Source: Pararcticibacter amylolyticus (GTDB lineage: Bacteria; Bacteroidota; Bacteroidia; Sphingobacteriales; Sphingobacteriaceae). From it: a stretch of 64,000 nucleotides of DNA. Location of the stretch: the NCBI RefSeq assembly GCF_003130405.1, contig NZ_QEAS01000005.1, positions 95,318 to 159,317 on the forward strand, read 5' to 3'. Below the pieces are notes generated by a model. It ran no database searches and had not been told where the DNA came from. It worked only from the letters and a program-made list of their open reading frames with translations. Below are positions 55,101 through 62,849 of this stretch, piece by piece. The translations under genes were made by a program, and so were the position numbers. Position 1 is the first letter of the stretch, and every line of letters begins with the position of its first letter.

Positions 55101-55390
55101 ATGACTATGGACGCATCGAAGCTAAAGGACCTACAGGGGCTTCCGGAGCTCAAAAATTGTATGACCGCTCGTTTGTTCGGCTTGACAATATTTCTGTAGG
55201 TTATACTTTACCTAAAATGTGGAGTTCAAAATGGAAATTAGGAAGTGTTAAACTTTACGGTACAGTCCGCAATGCTGCTGTTTGGACAAAAGAATGGGAA
55301 TATGGTGATCCGGAAACTGATCCTGCATTTGATAAAGGGGGAGGTTTGGCAACACGTGTCTATACATTAGGACTGAATTTAACTTTCTAA
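52109..55390 (+). CDS. susC-like: SusC-like TonB-dependent outer-membrane transporter 3
   Basis: The 1093-residue protein has a long N-terminal signal (cleavage after FLVLGQ), a CarboxypepD_reg-like domain (about 35-105, AIKGTVTDAKTGEALVGVAI), a TonB-box region EEVVVVGYGTMKKKDLTG, a plug with LLILDGMLFYGELSEINPDD and VYGSKAASGVIIITTKKGK, and a full barrel ending in TLGLNLTF. It is larger than the other two SusC proteins. It has copy D of the regulon element upstream and is therefore tied to the split sensor regulator rather than to the fused one. Confidence 0.95.
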   Translation: MIKNYLLYNRITTARGVILFICAFLVPFLVLGQNKAIKGTVTDAKTGEALVGVAIKVQNSSSGASTDMNGTFKLQVSPNAVLSVSYVGYESQTIAVGNKTDFQIKLNQSSKALEEVVVVGYGTMKKKDLTGSVIQIRPDKIANENPKTVQDILRGTPGLQVGYDASAKGGGTMQIRGQRSVYDKGGHNNPLLILDGMLFYGELSEINPDDIEQIDVLKDASSAAVYGSKAASGVIIITTKKGKQGKPVINMTMNVGTTQQSDYRKRFDTDSYLQHRQDWFTKNTYGVNPQTGAYEAYQAGVYSSQPGFFMRPDQLPSTVSLDAWRAYTSNEAGESDQSIWGKRLGFRGNALQNFLDGKTVDWADIAYRTGLNQDYNASVSGAGEKINYYLSMGYLKNQGAVISDQYQAVRSNMKVNANVTDWLEIGANVNFQNRSDGNVDLDLDYFLRNSPYADYTDAAGNPVQFPLSSEYSQRGYNYNFDKQYLELEKGYTILNSIFNAKVKLPFNIAYSFNATPRYEFFYDRYFMSAQLPGSDPASRGANREQAKRFDWAFNNTINWDYTFNKKHHLNLTLVQEAEERRFWKDRIEARNIKPSDALGFHNTKNGTKENSTFLSEDTHQTADALLARLFYSYDNRYMLTTSIRRDGYSAFGTSNPYATFPSVALAWAFTNEKFFKWTDIMSTGKLRVSYGENGNRSLEDPYVALSNLSEGAGKMQGYINSSGQLSLYRYLMADRLKNASLQWEKTESLNFGLDFGFLNDRISGSLDYYVMKTHDMIMNQRLLKATGFDNITTNLGQVDNHGIDVALNSLNIRKDNFQWSTTLGFSYNKNEIKHLYYQYENIVDSEGNVTGRREMDDIKNGWFIGKSINTIWDYRVTGIWQANEVEEAKRYGQVPGDPKVANNYTADDVVNADGSVTPVYNDKDKEFLGQSTSPYHWSIRNEFVFHKNLSFSFNIYSYIGQKRLAGAYLNNDDDGGRMTYALQNVPAKEYWTPDNPTNDYGRIEAKGPTGASGAQKLYDRSFVRLDNISVGYTLPKMWSSKWKLGSVKLYGTVRNAAVWTKEWEYGDPETDPAFDKGGGLATRVYTLGLNLTF

Positions 55391-55408
55391 CCATTAATAA
55401 CAATAAGT

Positions 55409-57427
55409 ATGAAAAAGATAACTCAAAAACTGAGTCATATATATATTGGTCTCACCCTGTTCTTAGGTGGTTCAATACTGATTAGTAGCTGTACAAAAGA
55501 TTTTTTGAAGCCCGATCCTCTTTCCGTTTATGAACCTGATGAAACCTTTACATCGGAAGCTGGTCTAATGGCGGTCCAGGCGATAGCTGACCGTCAGCTC
55601 AAACAATATTATGCAACAGATCATAATGAAATGCTTACCCTGGGTACGGAATACATTTTCTCAGAATTAATGGTTGCTGCAGCAACCGACAAGCGGAGCA
55701 TGCTTTGTGACGTGGCGAATATGCTTACTCCTACCAGTGATAATAGTACTACTAATAACTTGGATCGAACAAATAGTATCTGGCATTACTGGCAGGAAAC
55801 CTACAATGGCATCATGAATGCTAATACTATTATAAAATACGTAGATCAGGTGCCCGGCCTAGACGAACCCACCCGAAACGCTTACAGAGGGCGAGCTTAT
55901 TTTCACCGTGCTTTTCGCTATATGGCTTTAGTTTTTCAGTACGGAGACGTTCCGCTTATCACCAAGATATTAGAGGAGCCTAAGCTAAACTATAGGAGTA
56001 CAACCCGTGAGGCTATTCTGCAAATGATTACCAAGGATATGGAATTCGCGGTGCAGTGGGTACCTGAGCAAAAAAATATGAGCTTGATCGGCCTTGTAAA
56101 TAAGGGAGCTTGCCGTATGTTACTTGCAAAATGTTATCTGGCAATAGGGGAATATGCAAAAGCAAAGGAACAGACCGATATATTAATTAATCAGTCCGGT
56201 TATTCGCTTATGCAGGATAACTTTGGTACATTCAACGATGGTGGTGAACCACAGACATGGCAGATTACCCGGAATGTAATTTGGGATTTACATCGTCCCG
56301 AAAATAAACTGATATCAGCAAATAAAGAGGTTGTCATGGGGATACCTAATCGGGGGGCAGAAGCTGAATCTTTTATTAAAATGCTAACTATGAGGGTTCT
56401 ATATCCTTTTGCTTTTGACAATAGAGTACAGACAAAAGATGGTAAGCAGGCATTGTTAAATATTAGACGCAATGATGCAAGTTACAATCCAAATTATGAT
56501 TACATGCGGGCATTCGGACGTGGCATAGGTACTTTTCGTCCTACTTATTTTCAAACCAATTCTCTATGGCGTGTTAATGGTGTGATGGATGCGACCGACC
56601 TGCGTCATAGTTCTCAGTCTGGTAATTGGATCCGGATGGAAGATTATCGTGTTAATAACAAAGCGTCTTCTGAGTTTGGAAAACCACTTACATTGTACAA
56701 TCCGGCAAACGGAAAACTGTTGTGCAGTGACACTATCCGGCGTTGGTATGATGTCCCTCATTATAAGTTTTTTCTGGATGATCCAGTAAATGAAGCTAAT
56801 ATTAGTGGCTCTGACGGCCTCAGAGGGGCGACAAATGGGGGAATTGCCGATTGGTATTTGTATCGGTTGGCCGAAGCATATCTGCTTCGGGCAGAGGCCA
56901 AATACTACTTAAATCCTTCTGATGGAACTATTAAAGACGATCTGAATGTGCTTAGGCAGAGGGCGAAATGCAGCCAGCTATATCAGGGCACTGTTACGAT
57001 TGGAGATATTATGAACGAGCGTGCTCGTGAATTGTATTGGGAAGAATGGCGTAATGTAGAACTGAAGCGAGTATCGCTTTGTCTTGCACGGAGTGGTAAA
57101 CCCGATGAATGGGGTAATACCTATAGTCTTGAGAATTTTGATAAACAGAGTGGTACGGGCACTGCAGGAGGAAGCTATTGGTACCAACGTATCGTGCACT
57201 ATAGTATGTACAATAAAGGACCGATACAAATCAATGCTACTGGCAATAGTAACCCCAATTATACTATGGATAAAAAAAACATGTATTGGCCAATTCCATA
57301 CTCCGAGATAACTGCTAACACCAAAGGGAGACTTAGCCAGAACTATGGTTATGATGGTTATGATGCTAATACGCCTAAGTGGGATAAGTGGGAAGAAGCT
57401 GTGGCAGATGAAGATAAAACTAACTAA
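55409..57427 (+). CDS. susD-like: SusD/RagB-like glycan-binding lipoprotein 3
   Basis: The 672-residue lipoprotein has lipid-modified Cys28 (ILISSC). It has the SusD segments: YRGRAYFHRAFRYMALVFQYGDVPLI in the TPR-like part (shown here as a pattern), WYLYRLAEAYLLRAEAKYYLNP and IMNERARELYWEEWRNVELKRV near the end. It starts 18 bases after SusC 3. The final segment (WPIPYSEITANTKGRLSQN) is the usual SusD C-terminal loop. It is followed by the hairpin at 57519-57554 before the second GH105. Confidence 0.94.
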   Translation: MKKITQKLSHIYIGLTLFLGGSILISSCTKDFLKPDPLSVYEPDETFTSEAGLMAVQAIADRQLKQYYATDHNEMLTLGTEYIFSELMVAAATDKRSMLCDVANMLTPTSDNSTTNNLDRTNSIWHYWQETYNGIMNANTIIKYVDQVPGLDEPTRNAYRGRAYFHRAFRYMALVFQYGDVPLITKILEEPKLNYRSTTREAILQMITKDMEFAVQWVPEQKNMSLIGLVNKGACRMLLAKCYLAIGEYAKAKEQTDILINQSGYSLMQDNFGTFNDGGEPQTWQITRNVIWDLHRPENKLISANKEVVMGIPNRGAEAESFIKMLTMRVLYPFAFDNRVQTKDGKQALLNIRRNDASYNPNYDYMRAFGRGIGTFRPTYFQTNSLWRVNGVMDATDLRHSSQSGNWIRMEDYRVNNKASSEFGKPLTLYNPANGKLLCSDTIRRWYDVPHYKFFLDDPVNEANISGSDGLRGATNGGIADWYLYRLAEAYLLRAEAKYYLNPSDGTIKDDLNVLRQRAKCSQLYQGTVTIGDIMNERARELYWEEWRNVELKRVSLCLARSGKPDEWGNTYSLENFDKQSGTGTAGGSYWYQRIVHYSMYNKGPIQINATGNSNPNYTMDKKNMYWPIPYSEITANTKGRLSQNYGYDGYDANTPKWDKWEEAVADEDKTN

Positions 57428-57518
57428 GCCTGTAATAGCTAATAACGATATATACTTCGATGCTCCGGATCATTTTATAAACGTACGGACTATCGCGTAT
57501 TCATAAAGCATTATTTTT

Positions 57519-57554
57519 AGCCTCCTTTTGCGTATGTAGAAGGAGGCTTTCTTT
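57519..57554 (+). terminator. Intrinsic terminator after the third SusCD
   Basis: AGCCTCCTT (57519-57527) pairs with AAGGAGGCT (57540-57548), followed by TTCTTT. It ends the SusC/SusD 3 transcript, so the following GH105 gene needs either read-through or its own promoter, which was not recognised. Confidence 0.8.
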
Positions 57555-57595
57555 AATAAATTCAATAAAGTAAAGTTCGATATAACCCCATAACC

Positions 57596-58702
57596 ATGTA
57601 CAGAAGATTATTTTTATCGCTGCTTGCAGTACTCTCTTTTCAATTTTTGATTGCCCGGCAGAAAGACCTTGCGAGCTTTCCCAAGGGTTCCACTCCCCAA
57701 GAAGTAGGTAAGCGCCTGGCTTATCACTTTGTGGATGGCAGGCACGAACTTTATGCAGCCAGTTACATTCATTACGCCGAAGTTTGCAGTTGGAACGGTG
57801 CTCTGGATTACGCATTGAAAACAAAGGACGCGAAGCTAATCAAGCTTTTGCAGGATAAATTTGAACCGTTCTTTTCGAGAGAAAAAGCCCTGTTGCCGCC
57901 AATGAACCATGTGGATTACAACATGTTCGGAAGCCTGGCACTGAAGCTCTACCAGATCACAAAGGACGAGCGTTACCGGAAAATGGGACTGGAGTATGCC
58001 GATTCGCAATGGACCTTGCCTCAGAATGCAAAGCAGGAAGAAAAAGCCTGGGCCGATAAAGGTTTTTCCTGGCAGACACGCCTGTGGATAGATGATATGT
58101 ATATGATCACTGTTGTGCAAAATGAAGCCTATAAGGTAACTGGCGACCGCAAATATCTCGACCGGGCAGCAAGGGAAATGGTTATGTACCTGGATGAGCT
58201 GCAACGTCCGAACGGACTTTTTTATCATGCTCCCGACGTCCCTTATTATTGGGGACGGGGAGACGGATGGATGGCCGTAGGGATGCCAGATTTATTACGT
58301 GTGATGCCAAAAGATCATAAAGACCGTGCCCGTATAATGGAAGGTTACCTGAAGATGATGAAAAGCCTTAAAGAGTACCAGAGACCAAATGGAATGTGGA
58401 ACCAGCTCATTGATCAGCCTGATTTTTGGGCTGAAACCTCAGGTACCGCCATGTTTACCTACGCTTTCATCGCGGGTGTGAAGGAAGGATGGCTTGATGC
58501 AGTGGAATATGCTCCGGCGGCACGCAAAGCATGGTTAGCTATGGTACCTTACATCGACGAACGGAATAACGTAACAGAAGTGTGTATCGGTACAGGTAAA
58601 AAGAACGATAAACAATATTACCATGATCGTCCGCGCAATGCGGGAGACCTTCATGGTCAGGCACCTTACCTTTGGTGCGCAGCTGCTCTTATAGGCAAGT
58701 AG
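57596..58702 (+). CDS. GH105 unsaturated uronyl hydrolase, copy 2
   Basis: The 368-residue secreted paralogue of the GH105 at 44647 has the same length and shares long identical stretches, such as WQTRLWIDDMYMIT, YLDELQRPNGLFYHAPDVP and AETSGTAMFTYA. The catalytic Asp pair is at about 166-167. The motif WGRGNGW of copy 1 is WGRGDGW here, an Asn-to-Asp change beside the active site. It follows the terminator of SusCD 3 and has no copy of the 59-bp element. Duplication with later specialisation is likely. Confidence 0.92.
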   Translation: MYRRLFLSLLAVLSFQFLIARQKDLASFPKGSTPQEVGKRLAYHFVDGRHELYAASYIHYAEVCSWNGALDYALKTKDAKLIKLLQDKFEPFFSREKALLPPMNHVDYNMFGSLALKLYQITKDERYRKMGLEYADSQWTLPQNAKQEEKAWADKGFSWQTRLWIDDMYMITVVQNEAYKVTGDRKYLDRAAREMVMYLDELQRPNGLFYHAPDVPYYWGRGDGWMAVGMPDLLRVMPKDHKDRARIMEGYLKMMKSLKEYQRPNGMWNQLIDQPDFWAETSGTAMFTYAFIAGVKEGWLDAVEYAPAARKAWLAMVPYIDERNNVTEVCIGTGKKNDKQYYHDRPRNAGDLHGQAPYLWCAAALIGK

Positions 58703-58715
58703 CAGAGATTTTCTT

Positions 58716-58773
58716 ATTAGCCGTTGATGTTATAGTGAAACAGGGTCTAAGAGCGATGGCATCAACGGCTAAT
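58716..58773 (+). terminator. Long-stem inverted repeat after GH105 copy 2
   Basis: ATTAGCCGTTGATG (58716-58729) is an exact inverted match of CATCAACGGCTAAT (58760-58773), with a 30-base loop. A third partial arm (AACGGCTAA) follows directly. It may end transcription of the GH105 gene. The short T-run after it is weak. Confidence 0.5.
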
Positions 58774-58824
58774 TTTAACGGCTAACTAAACCAAACAATC
58801 AACTCCTTCAGCACAACGAAATGG

Positions 58825-58843
58825 ATAACCCCGACGGGGTTAT
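58825..58843. repeat. REP-like palindrome (ATAACCCC/GGGGTTAT)
   Basis: Arms ATAACCCC and GGGGTTAT around GAC form a compact palindrome between GH105 and purT. It resembles short extragenic palindromes that are abundant in some Bacteroidota genomes. Only this single copy was found in the window, so its nature as a genome-wide repeat is not shown. Confidence 0.35.
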
Positions 58844-58900
58844 AACATAGCCCTCGACGCCGAAACTCGCATTAAAATCGCCTTTTTAAACCGCATTTCG

Positions 58901-58908
58901 TAGCTTTG
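58901..58908 (+). promoter_or_regulatory. -7 box of purT
   Basis: TAGCTTTG is an exact TAnnTTTG match, 20 bases before the purT start codon. A T-rich stretch (CCTTTTTA) lies about 14-20 bases upstream and may serve as the -33. It gives a very short leader. Confidence 0.65.
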
Positions 58909-58928
58909 ATCCTTCATATTTAAGCTTT

Positions 58929-60104
58929 ATGCAAAAAAAGATCATGTTGCTGGGCTCGGGAGAGCTGGGTAAGGAATTTGTCATAGCAGCCCAGAGACTG
59001 GGACAATATATTATAGCTGTAGATTCATATAATGATGCACCTGCCCAACAGGTGGCTGATGAACGCGAAGTGATTAACATGCTGGATGGTGAGGAACTGG
59101 ACCGCATTGTTGCTAAACACCAACCAGATATTATCGTTCCTGAAATAGAAGCCATCCGTACAGAGCGCTTCTATGATTACGAAAAACAAGGTATCCGCGT
59201 CGTACCAAGCGCTAAAGCAGCCAATTTTACTATGAACCGGAAGGCTATCAGAGATCTGGCTGCCAAAGATCTTGGTTTGCGCACTGCGGCTTATCGCTAC
59301 GCCAATAATCTGGAAGAACTTCAGCTCGCGGTTGAAGCGGTTGGCGTGCCTTGCGTAGTGAAACCACTTATGTCATCCTCTGGCAAAGGTCAGTCAGTAA
59401 TTAAGAAAGAAGCTGACATTGCAAAAGCCTGGGATTACGCACAGAGCGGCAAGCGTGGTGACCAGTCGGAAGTGATTGTTGAAGCATTCGTGAAATTCAA
59501 CTCGGAGATAACACTGCTTACGGTGACGCAGGATAGTGGAATCACGTTGTTCTGCCTGCCTATAGGTCATCGCCAGGAAAACGGGGATTACCAGGAAAGC
59601 TGGCAGCCAGCACAAATAAGTCCTGAGCATTTAAAAGAAGCGCAGGAAATGGCTGCTAAAGTAACCCGCGAACTTACAGGATCCGGTATATGGGGCGTAG
59701 AGTTCTTTCTTGCCGATGAAGGAGTCTATTTTTCAGAATTGTCTCCAAGACCGCACGATACAGGAATGGTTACCATGGCAGGTACCCAAAACCTTTCGGA
59801 ATTTGAACTGCATGCCCGGGCTGTGTTGGGCCTGCCCATAGTTGAAATTACGCATGAGCGAAATGGGGCCAGCGCTGTGATCCTTGCTCAGTCCGAAGGG
59901 AGTGCACCCGTATTTACAGGTGTAGAGCAGGTACTTGCTCAGCCTAAAGCGGATATCCGCCTGTTTGGCAAACCTGTTGCGCGGCCTTACCGCCGGATGG
60001 GAGTGGTCCTTACATACGATTCTCCCGACACGGAAATTGATGCAGTTACCCAACGCGCAATAGACCTGGCGAAGCTGGTGAAGGTAACGCCCTCTAACCC
60101 GTAA
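58929..60104 (+). CDS. purT: Formate-dependent GAR transformylase PurT
   Basis: The 391-residue cytoplasmic ATP-grasp enzyme has the PurT start ([32 protein letters not shown]), the segment [12 protein letters not shown], the ATP-grasp parts [13 protein letters not shown] and [24 protein letters not shown], and the end [17 protein letters not shown]. It converts GAR to formyl-GAR with formate and ATP in purine synthesis. It is a standalone housekeeping gene with its own -7 box. Length matches the family's usual 390 residues. Confidence 0.96.
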   Translation: MQKKIMLLGSGELGKEFVIAAQRLGQYIIAVDSYNDAPAQQVADEREVINMLDGEELDRIVAKHQPDIIVPEIEAIRTERFYDYEKQGIRVVPSAKAANFTMNRKAIRDLAAKDLGLRTAAYRYANNLEELQLAVEAVGVPCVVKPLMSSSGKGQSVIKKEADIAKAWDYAQSGKRGDQSEVIVEAFVKFNSEITLLTVTQDSGITLFCLPIGHRQENGDYQESWQPAQISPEHLKEAQEMAAKVTRELTGSGIWGVEFFLADEGVYFSELSPRPHDTGMVTMAGTQNLSEFELHARAVLGLPIVEITHERNGASAVILAQSEGSAPVFTGVEQVLAQPKADIRLFGKPVARPYRRMGVVLTYDSPDTEIDAVTQRAIDLAKLVKVTPSNP

Positions 60105-60127
60105 TTCTATTTATTACAGAATATTAT

Positions 60128-60182
60128 CCGGCATAAAGCGGAGATCCTATACAGAGGTCAAAGCTTTATGCCGGTCTTTTTT
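60128..60182 (+). terminator. Intrinsic terminator after purT
   Basis: CCGGCATAAAGC (60128-60139) pairs exactly with GCTTTATGCCGG (60163-60174), followed by TCTTTTTT. The loop is 23 bases. It overlaps the 3' end of the convergent WYL regulator gene. Confidence 0.8.
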
Positions 60183-61203
60183 CGGGAATCTCCTGGTAAC
60201 ATTCCAATGCCTTCCTGAGGTTTTCCCTGATCTTTTTTACGAGGATCCTCGGACCCAGAACTTTTAATCTGCAGCCAAAGCCTAATAACTCACGCTCCAA
60301 CTCGTAGTTCAGCACAACGCGGATACTGAACACCTTACCATCTGCATTCTCAGTTAACAACTTTTGCGTATGATGAAGAGGTTTTGTTATCACGTATGGT
60401 GCATTTTCATGATCTACCTGGAACACTACTTCGCAATCGCTCTGCTTGGGAGACTTGGTAACCCCAATCAGATTTGAATAGTAGGTCGATAAGTCGACCT
60501 TGGTATTAGGCCTGTAGGCCTCTCCTGAATCGGGTTCAATGCTGATGATCCGGTCGAGCGCCAGCGTCAGCAATGGTGCATTTCTCTGGTGTGAGCTGCA
60601 AAGTACAAACCAGCGGTTCCGGTATTCCTTCAGTAAATAGGCGCTGATGCAAAAAGTACTTGCCTGCCGGGCTTTAAATGACTGGTAAGTGATGCACAGC
60701 GCCGTTTGAGAAATAATGGATTTCCTGATCACTTCTATAAATTCCAGGCCTTTCAGGTTATCATTCTTTTCAAAATCGATCACCGGTGCCGCTGCCGTTT
60801 TTTGCACATATATTTTATCTTCAAGTTTGCTTATCATTTCATTCACATCCGTAAAATGGCTGAAGCCTTTAAATTGCTTCAGCAGATCTGCCACCTCTGT
60901 AAGCACCTGCATATCCTGATTGGTTAAGGGGATATTCGTAATACTGTAATTCTTGTCTGAATAGGTATAGAATTTTTTATCCACGACAACAATCGGAGCC
61001 TCATACCCCAGTTTATTGCTGCGCATCATTTCTATATCAGCTTGTACCGTCCGCCGGCTTACACCCTTATCTATTCCCTGGAATTCATAAAGCGCATCTG
61101 AACATGCTTCTATCAGGTCATCAAGCGTCCACTTCTTGTATTTATGACGGAGACAATTGTCGATAGTCCGGTAACGGATAAGAGCATTGCGGTTAACAGG
61201 CAT
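60166..61203 (-). CDS. WYL-domain transcriptional regulator
   Basis: The 345-residue protein has an N-terminal helix-turn-helix (about 1-65, TLDDLIEACSDALYEF and the RRTVQADIEMMR recognition region), a WYL beta-barrel domain (about 145-225, AYLLKEYRNRWFVLC with LALDRIISIE), and a C-terminal WCX extension (about 250-335). WYL domains bind nucleic acids or nucleotide ligands. The gene is divergent from the RtcB-type ligase, with 96 bases between starts, and is the likely regulator of that gene. The intergenic region holds a CGCAA/TTGCG inverted repeat. Confidence 0.88.
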   Translation of the reverse strand: MPVNRNALIRYRTIDNCLRHKYKKWTLDDLIEACSDALYEFQGIDKGVSRRTVQADIEMMRSNKLGYEAPIVVVDKKFYTYSDKNYSITNIPLTNQDMQVLTEVADLLKQFKGFSHFTDVNEMISKLEDKIYVQKTAAAPVIDFEKNDNLKGLEFIEVIRKSIISQTALCITYQSFKARQASTFCISAYLLKEYRNRWFVLCSSHQRNAPLLTLALDRIISIEPDSGEAYRPNTKVDLSTYYSNLIGVTKSPKQSDCEVVFQVDHENAPYVITKPLHHTQKLLTENADGKVFSIRVVLNYELERELLGFGCRLKVLGPRILVKKIRENLRKALECYQEIPEKRPA

Positions 61204-61244
61204 AGAATAAAAATTTTCAGAAAAATATTAAAAAAAAGCTACTG

Positions 61245-61259
61245 CGCAAAAACATTGCG
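61245..61259. promoter_or_regulatory. Inverted repeat between WYL regulator and RtcB
   Basis: CGCAA (61245-61249) and TTGCG (61255-61259) form an inverted repeat with a five-base spacer, in the middle of the 96-base divergent region. A symmetric site here could be the operator of the WYL regulator. The short arms make chance possible. Confidence 0.35.
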
Positions 61260-61270
61260 TACCAGCCCTG

Positions 61271-61278
61271 TTATTTTG
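61271..61278 (+). promoter_or_regulatory. -7-like box of rtcB
   Basis: TTATTTTG lies 21 bases before the chosen start and differs from TAnnTTTG at the second base. It supports the start at 61300 rather than 61144, since the upstream reading would begin before this box and inside the regulator gene. Confidence 0.45.
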
Positions 61279-61299
61279 AATCGTCAAATAATAAAATTC

Positions 61300-62754
61300 A
61301 TGGAAAAGGAAAAGATCAGCAACGCGGAGATCAGCGCTTTAGGGGTAACCGAACTGGAATTACTGGTAAGCTTTAGCCGTGTCGCCAATGGTTTGTTGAA
61401 ACACAATGTAATGCCTAAGGAAATAATCCTGGCAAACCTTGAATCATTGATAGACGATCCCATGCCCTATGCTTTGAAAAAAGGGGGTAAGTTTAAGAAT
61501 CTCGCTGAAAAAGTTATCGAACTTCGTAAAGAAGGAAAGTTTGTAAAACAGCAGCGCAGCAACCATATATTAAGAGAAGCATTGATAGACTTTCCGGTTT
61601 TTGGAAAGGATCATATAGAAACCGGGGCCCTGGGGCAAATGAACACTGCTATGAAATTGCCCGTATCGGTGGCCGGGGCCCTGATGCCTGACGCTCATCA
61701 TGGATATGGATTACCCATTGGAGGTGTTTTGGCCACCAGGATTGATACGATTATCCCTTATGCCGTTGGTGTGGACATCGCCTGCCGGATGTGCCTGAGT
61801 ATTTTCGATCTCCCTGCAGAAACGGTTGATACCGAAAAAGAAAAACTTAAGAAGTTATTGACGGATCATACCGTATTCGGGATGGGAGGGGTAACTAAAA
61901 GTTATCATGACGCATCCTTATTTGATCATCCCGAATGGGAAGCAACCAAAGTGATCAGGTCCTTAAAAAATAAGGCCTATACACAGTTAGGGACTTCTGG
62001 CACAGGGAATCATTTTGTGGAATGGGGAGAATTGACAGTTTCGGATAATGTCCTGGATGGAATACCGGCAGGAAAGTATCTGGCTCTCCTGTCGCACTCT
62101 GGCTCCAGGGGATTTGGGGGAAGCATCGCCAGCCACTATTCGGAAATAGCTATGAAGAAAACGGAACTTCCGCCGGAAGCGAAACACCTGGCATGGCTGG
62201 ATATGGGTACGGAAGAAGGACAGGAATACTGGATTGCGATGAACCTTGCCGGAGAATATGCTTCTGCAAACCATCATGAAATTCATAATAAAATTTCCAA
62301 AGCACTCAATCTGTCTCCGGTTATGCGTATTGAAAATCACCACAATTTTGCATGGAAAGAAAGCCTGGCTGACGGTACTGAAGTGATGGTGCACCGTAAG
62401 GGGGCTACCCCGGCCGGCAAAGGGGTATTGGGGGTGATTCCTGGTTCGATGAGTACCCCGGGATTTGTAGTTCGCGGGAAAGGAGAGACAAGTTCTATCA
62501 ACTCCGCTTCACATGGTGCGGGAAGGTTAATGAGCCGGAGCGCTGCTTTCAAAACGATCAGGAAAGAGCTTGTGGAAGCTGAATTAGCCGATAAGAAAAT
62601 TACTCTTTTAGGTTCCGACCTGGATGAAGCTCCGATGGTATATAAGGATATTCATGCGGTAATGGCGGCTCAAACTGATTTGGTAGAGGTACTGGCATCT
62701 TTTCAGCCGCGTATTGTGAAGATGGCCGATCCTAAAGAAAGGCCGGAAGACTAG
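61300..62754 (+). CDS. rtcB: RtcB family RNA ligase
   Basis: The start at ATG 61300 gives 484 residues; a longer reading from 61144 would overlap the divergent regulator by 60 bases. RtcB metal ligands are all present: Asp159 and Cys162 in VGVDIACRM, His238 in GTGNHF, His266 in LSHSGSRG, His347/348 in ENHHNF. The guanylylated histidine is His405 in SASHGAGR. It joins RNA 3'-phosphate or 2',3'-cyclic phosphate ends to 5'-OH ends with GTP. The usual DIGCGM reads DIACRM here, so it belongs to a divergent subclass. Linked to a WYL regulator, it may be part of an RNA-repair response. Confidence 0.92.
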   Translation: MEKEKISNAEISALGVTELELLVSFSRVANGLLKHNVMPKEIILANLESLIDDPMPYALKKGGKFKNLAEKVIELRKEGKFVKQQRSNHILREALIDFPVFGKDHIETGALGQMNTAMKLPVSVAGALMPDAHHGYGLPIGGVLATRIDTIIPYAVGVDIACRMCLSIFDLPAETVDTEKEKLKKLLTDHTVFGMGGVTKSYHDASLFDHPEWEATKVIRSLKNKAYTQLGTSGTGNHFVEWGELTVSDNVLDGIPAGKYLALLSHSGSRGFGGSIASHYSEIAMKKTELPPEAKHLAWLDMGTEEGQEYWIAMNLAGEYASANHHEIHNKISKALNLSPVMRIENHHNFAWKESLADGTEVMVHRKGATPAGKGVLGVIPGSMSTPGFVVRGKGETSSINSASHGAGRLMSRSAAFKTIRKELVEAELADKKITLLGSDLDEAPMVYKDIHAVMAAQTDLVEVLASFQPRIVKMADPKERPED

Positions 62755-62769
62755 TTCTCGTAATATTTT

Positions 62770-62802
62770 CAGCTGCACAAAACACTGCGCAGCTGTTTCT
62801 CT
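62770..62802 (+). terminator. Hairpin after rtcB
   Basis: CAGCTGC (62770-62776) pairs with GCAGCTG (62789-62795), followed by TTTCTCT. The stem is seven bp with a 12-base loop. It is a moderate terminator for rtcB. Confidence 0.6.
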
Positions 62803-62849
62803 TATCCGTTTAGTAATAGCGGTGTTTATATTAAACCACCTGGATGCTT

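Noticed and set aside
61144-61299. N-terminal 52-codon extension of rtcB
   Set aside because: It would begin inside the divergent WYL regulator and upstream of the likely -7 box; RtcB homology starts only after the ATG at 61300.
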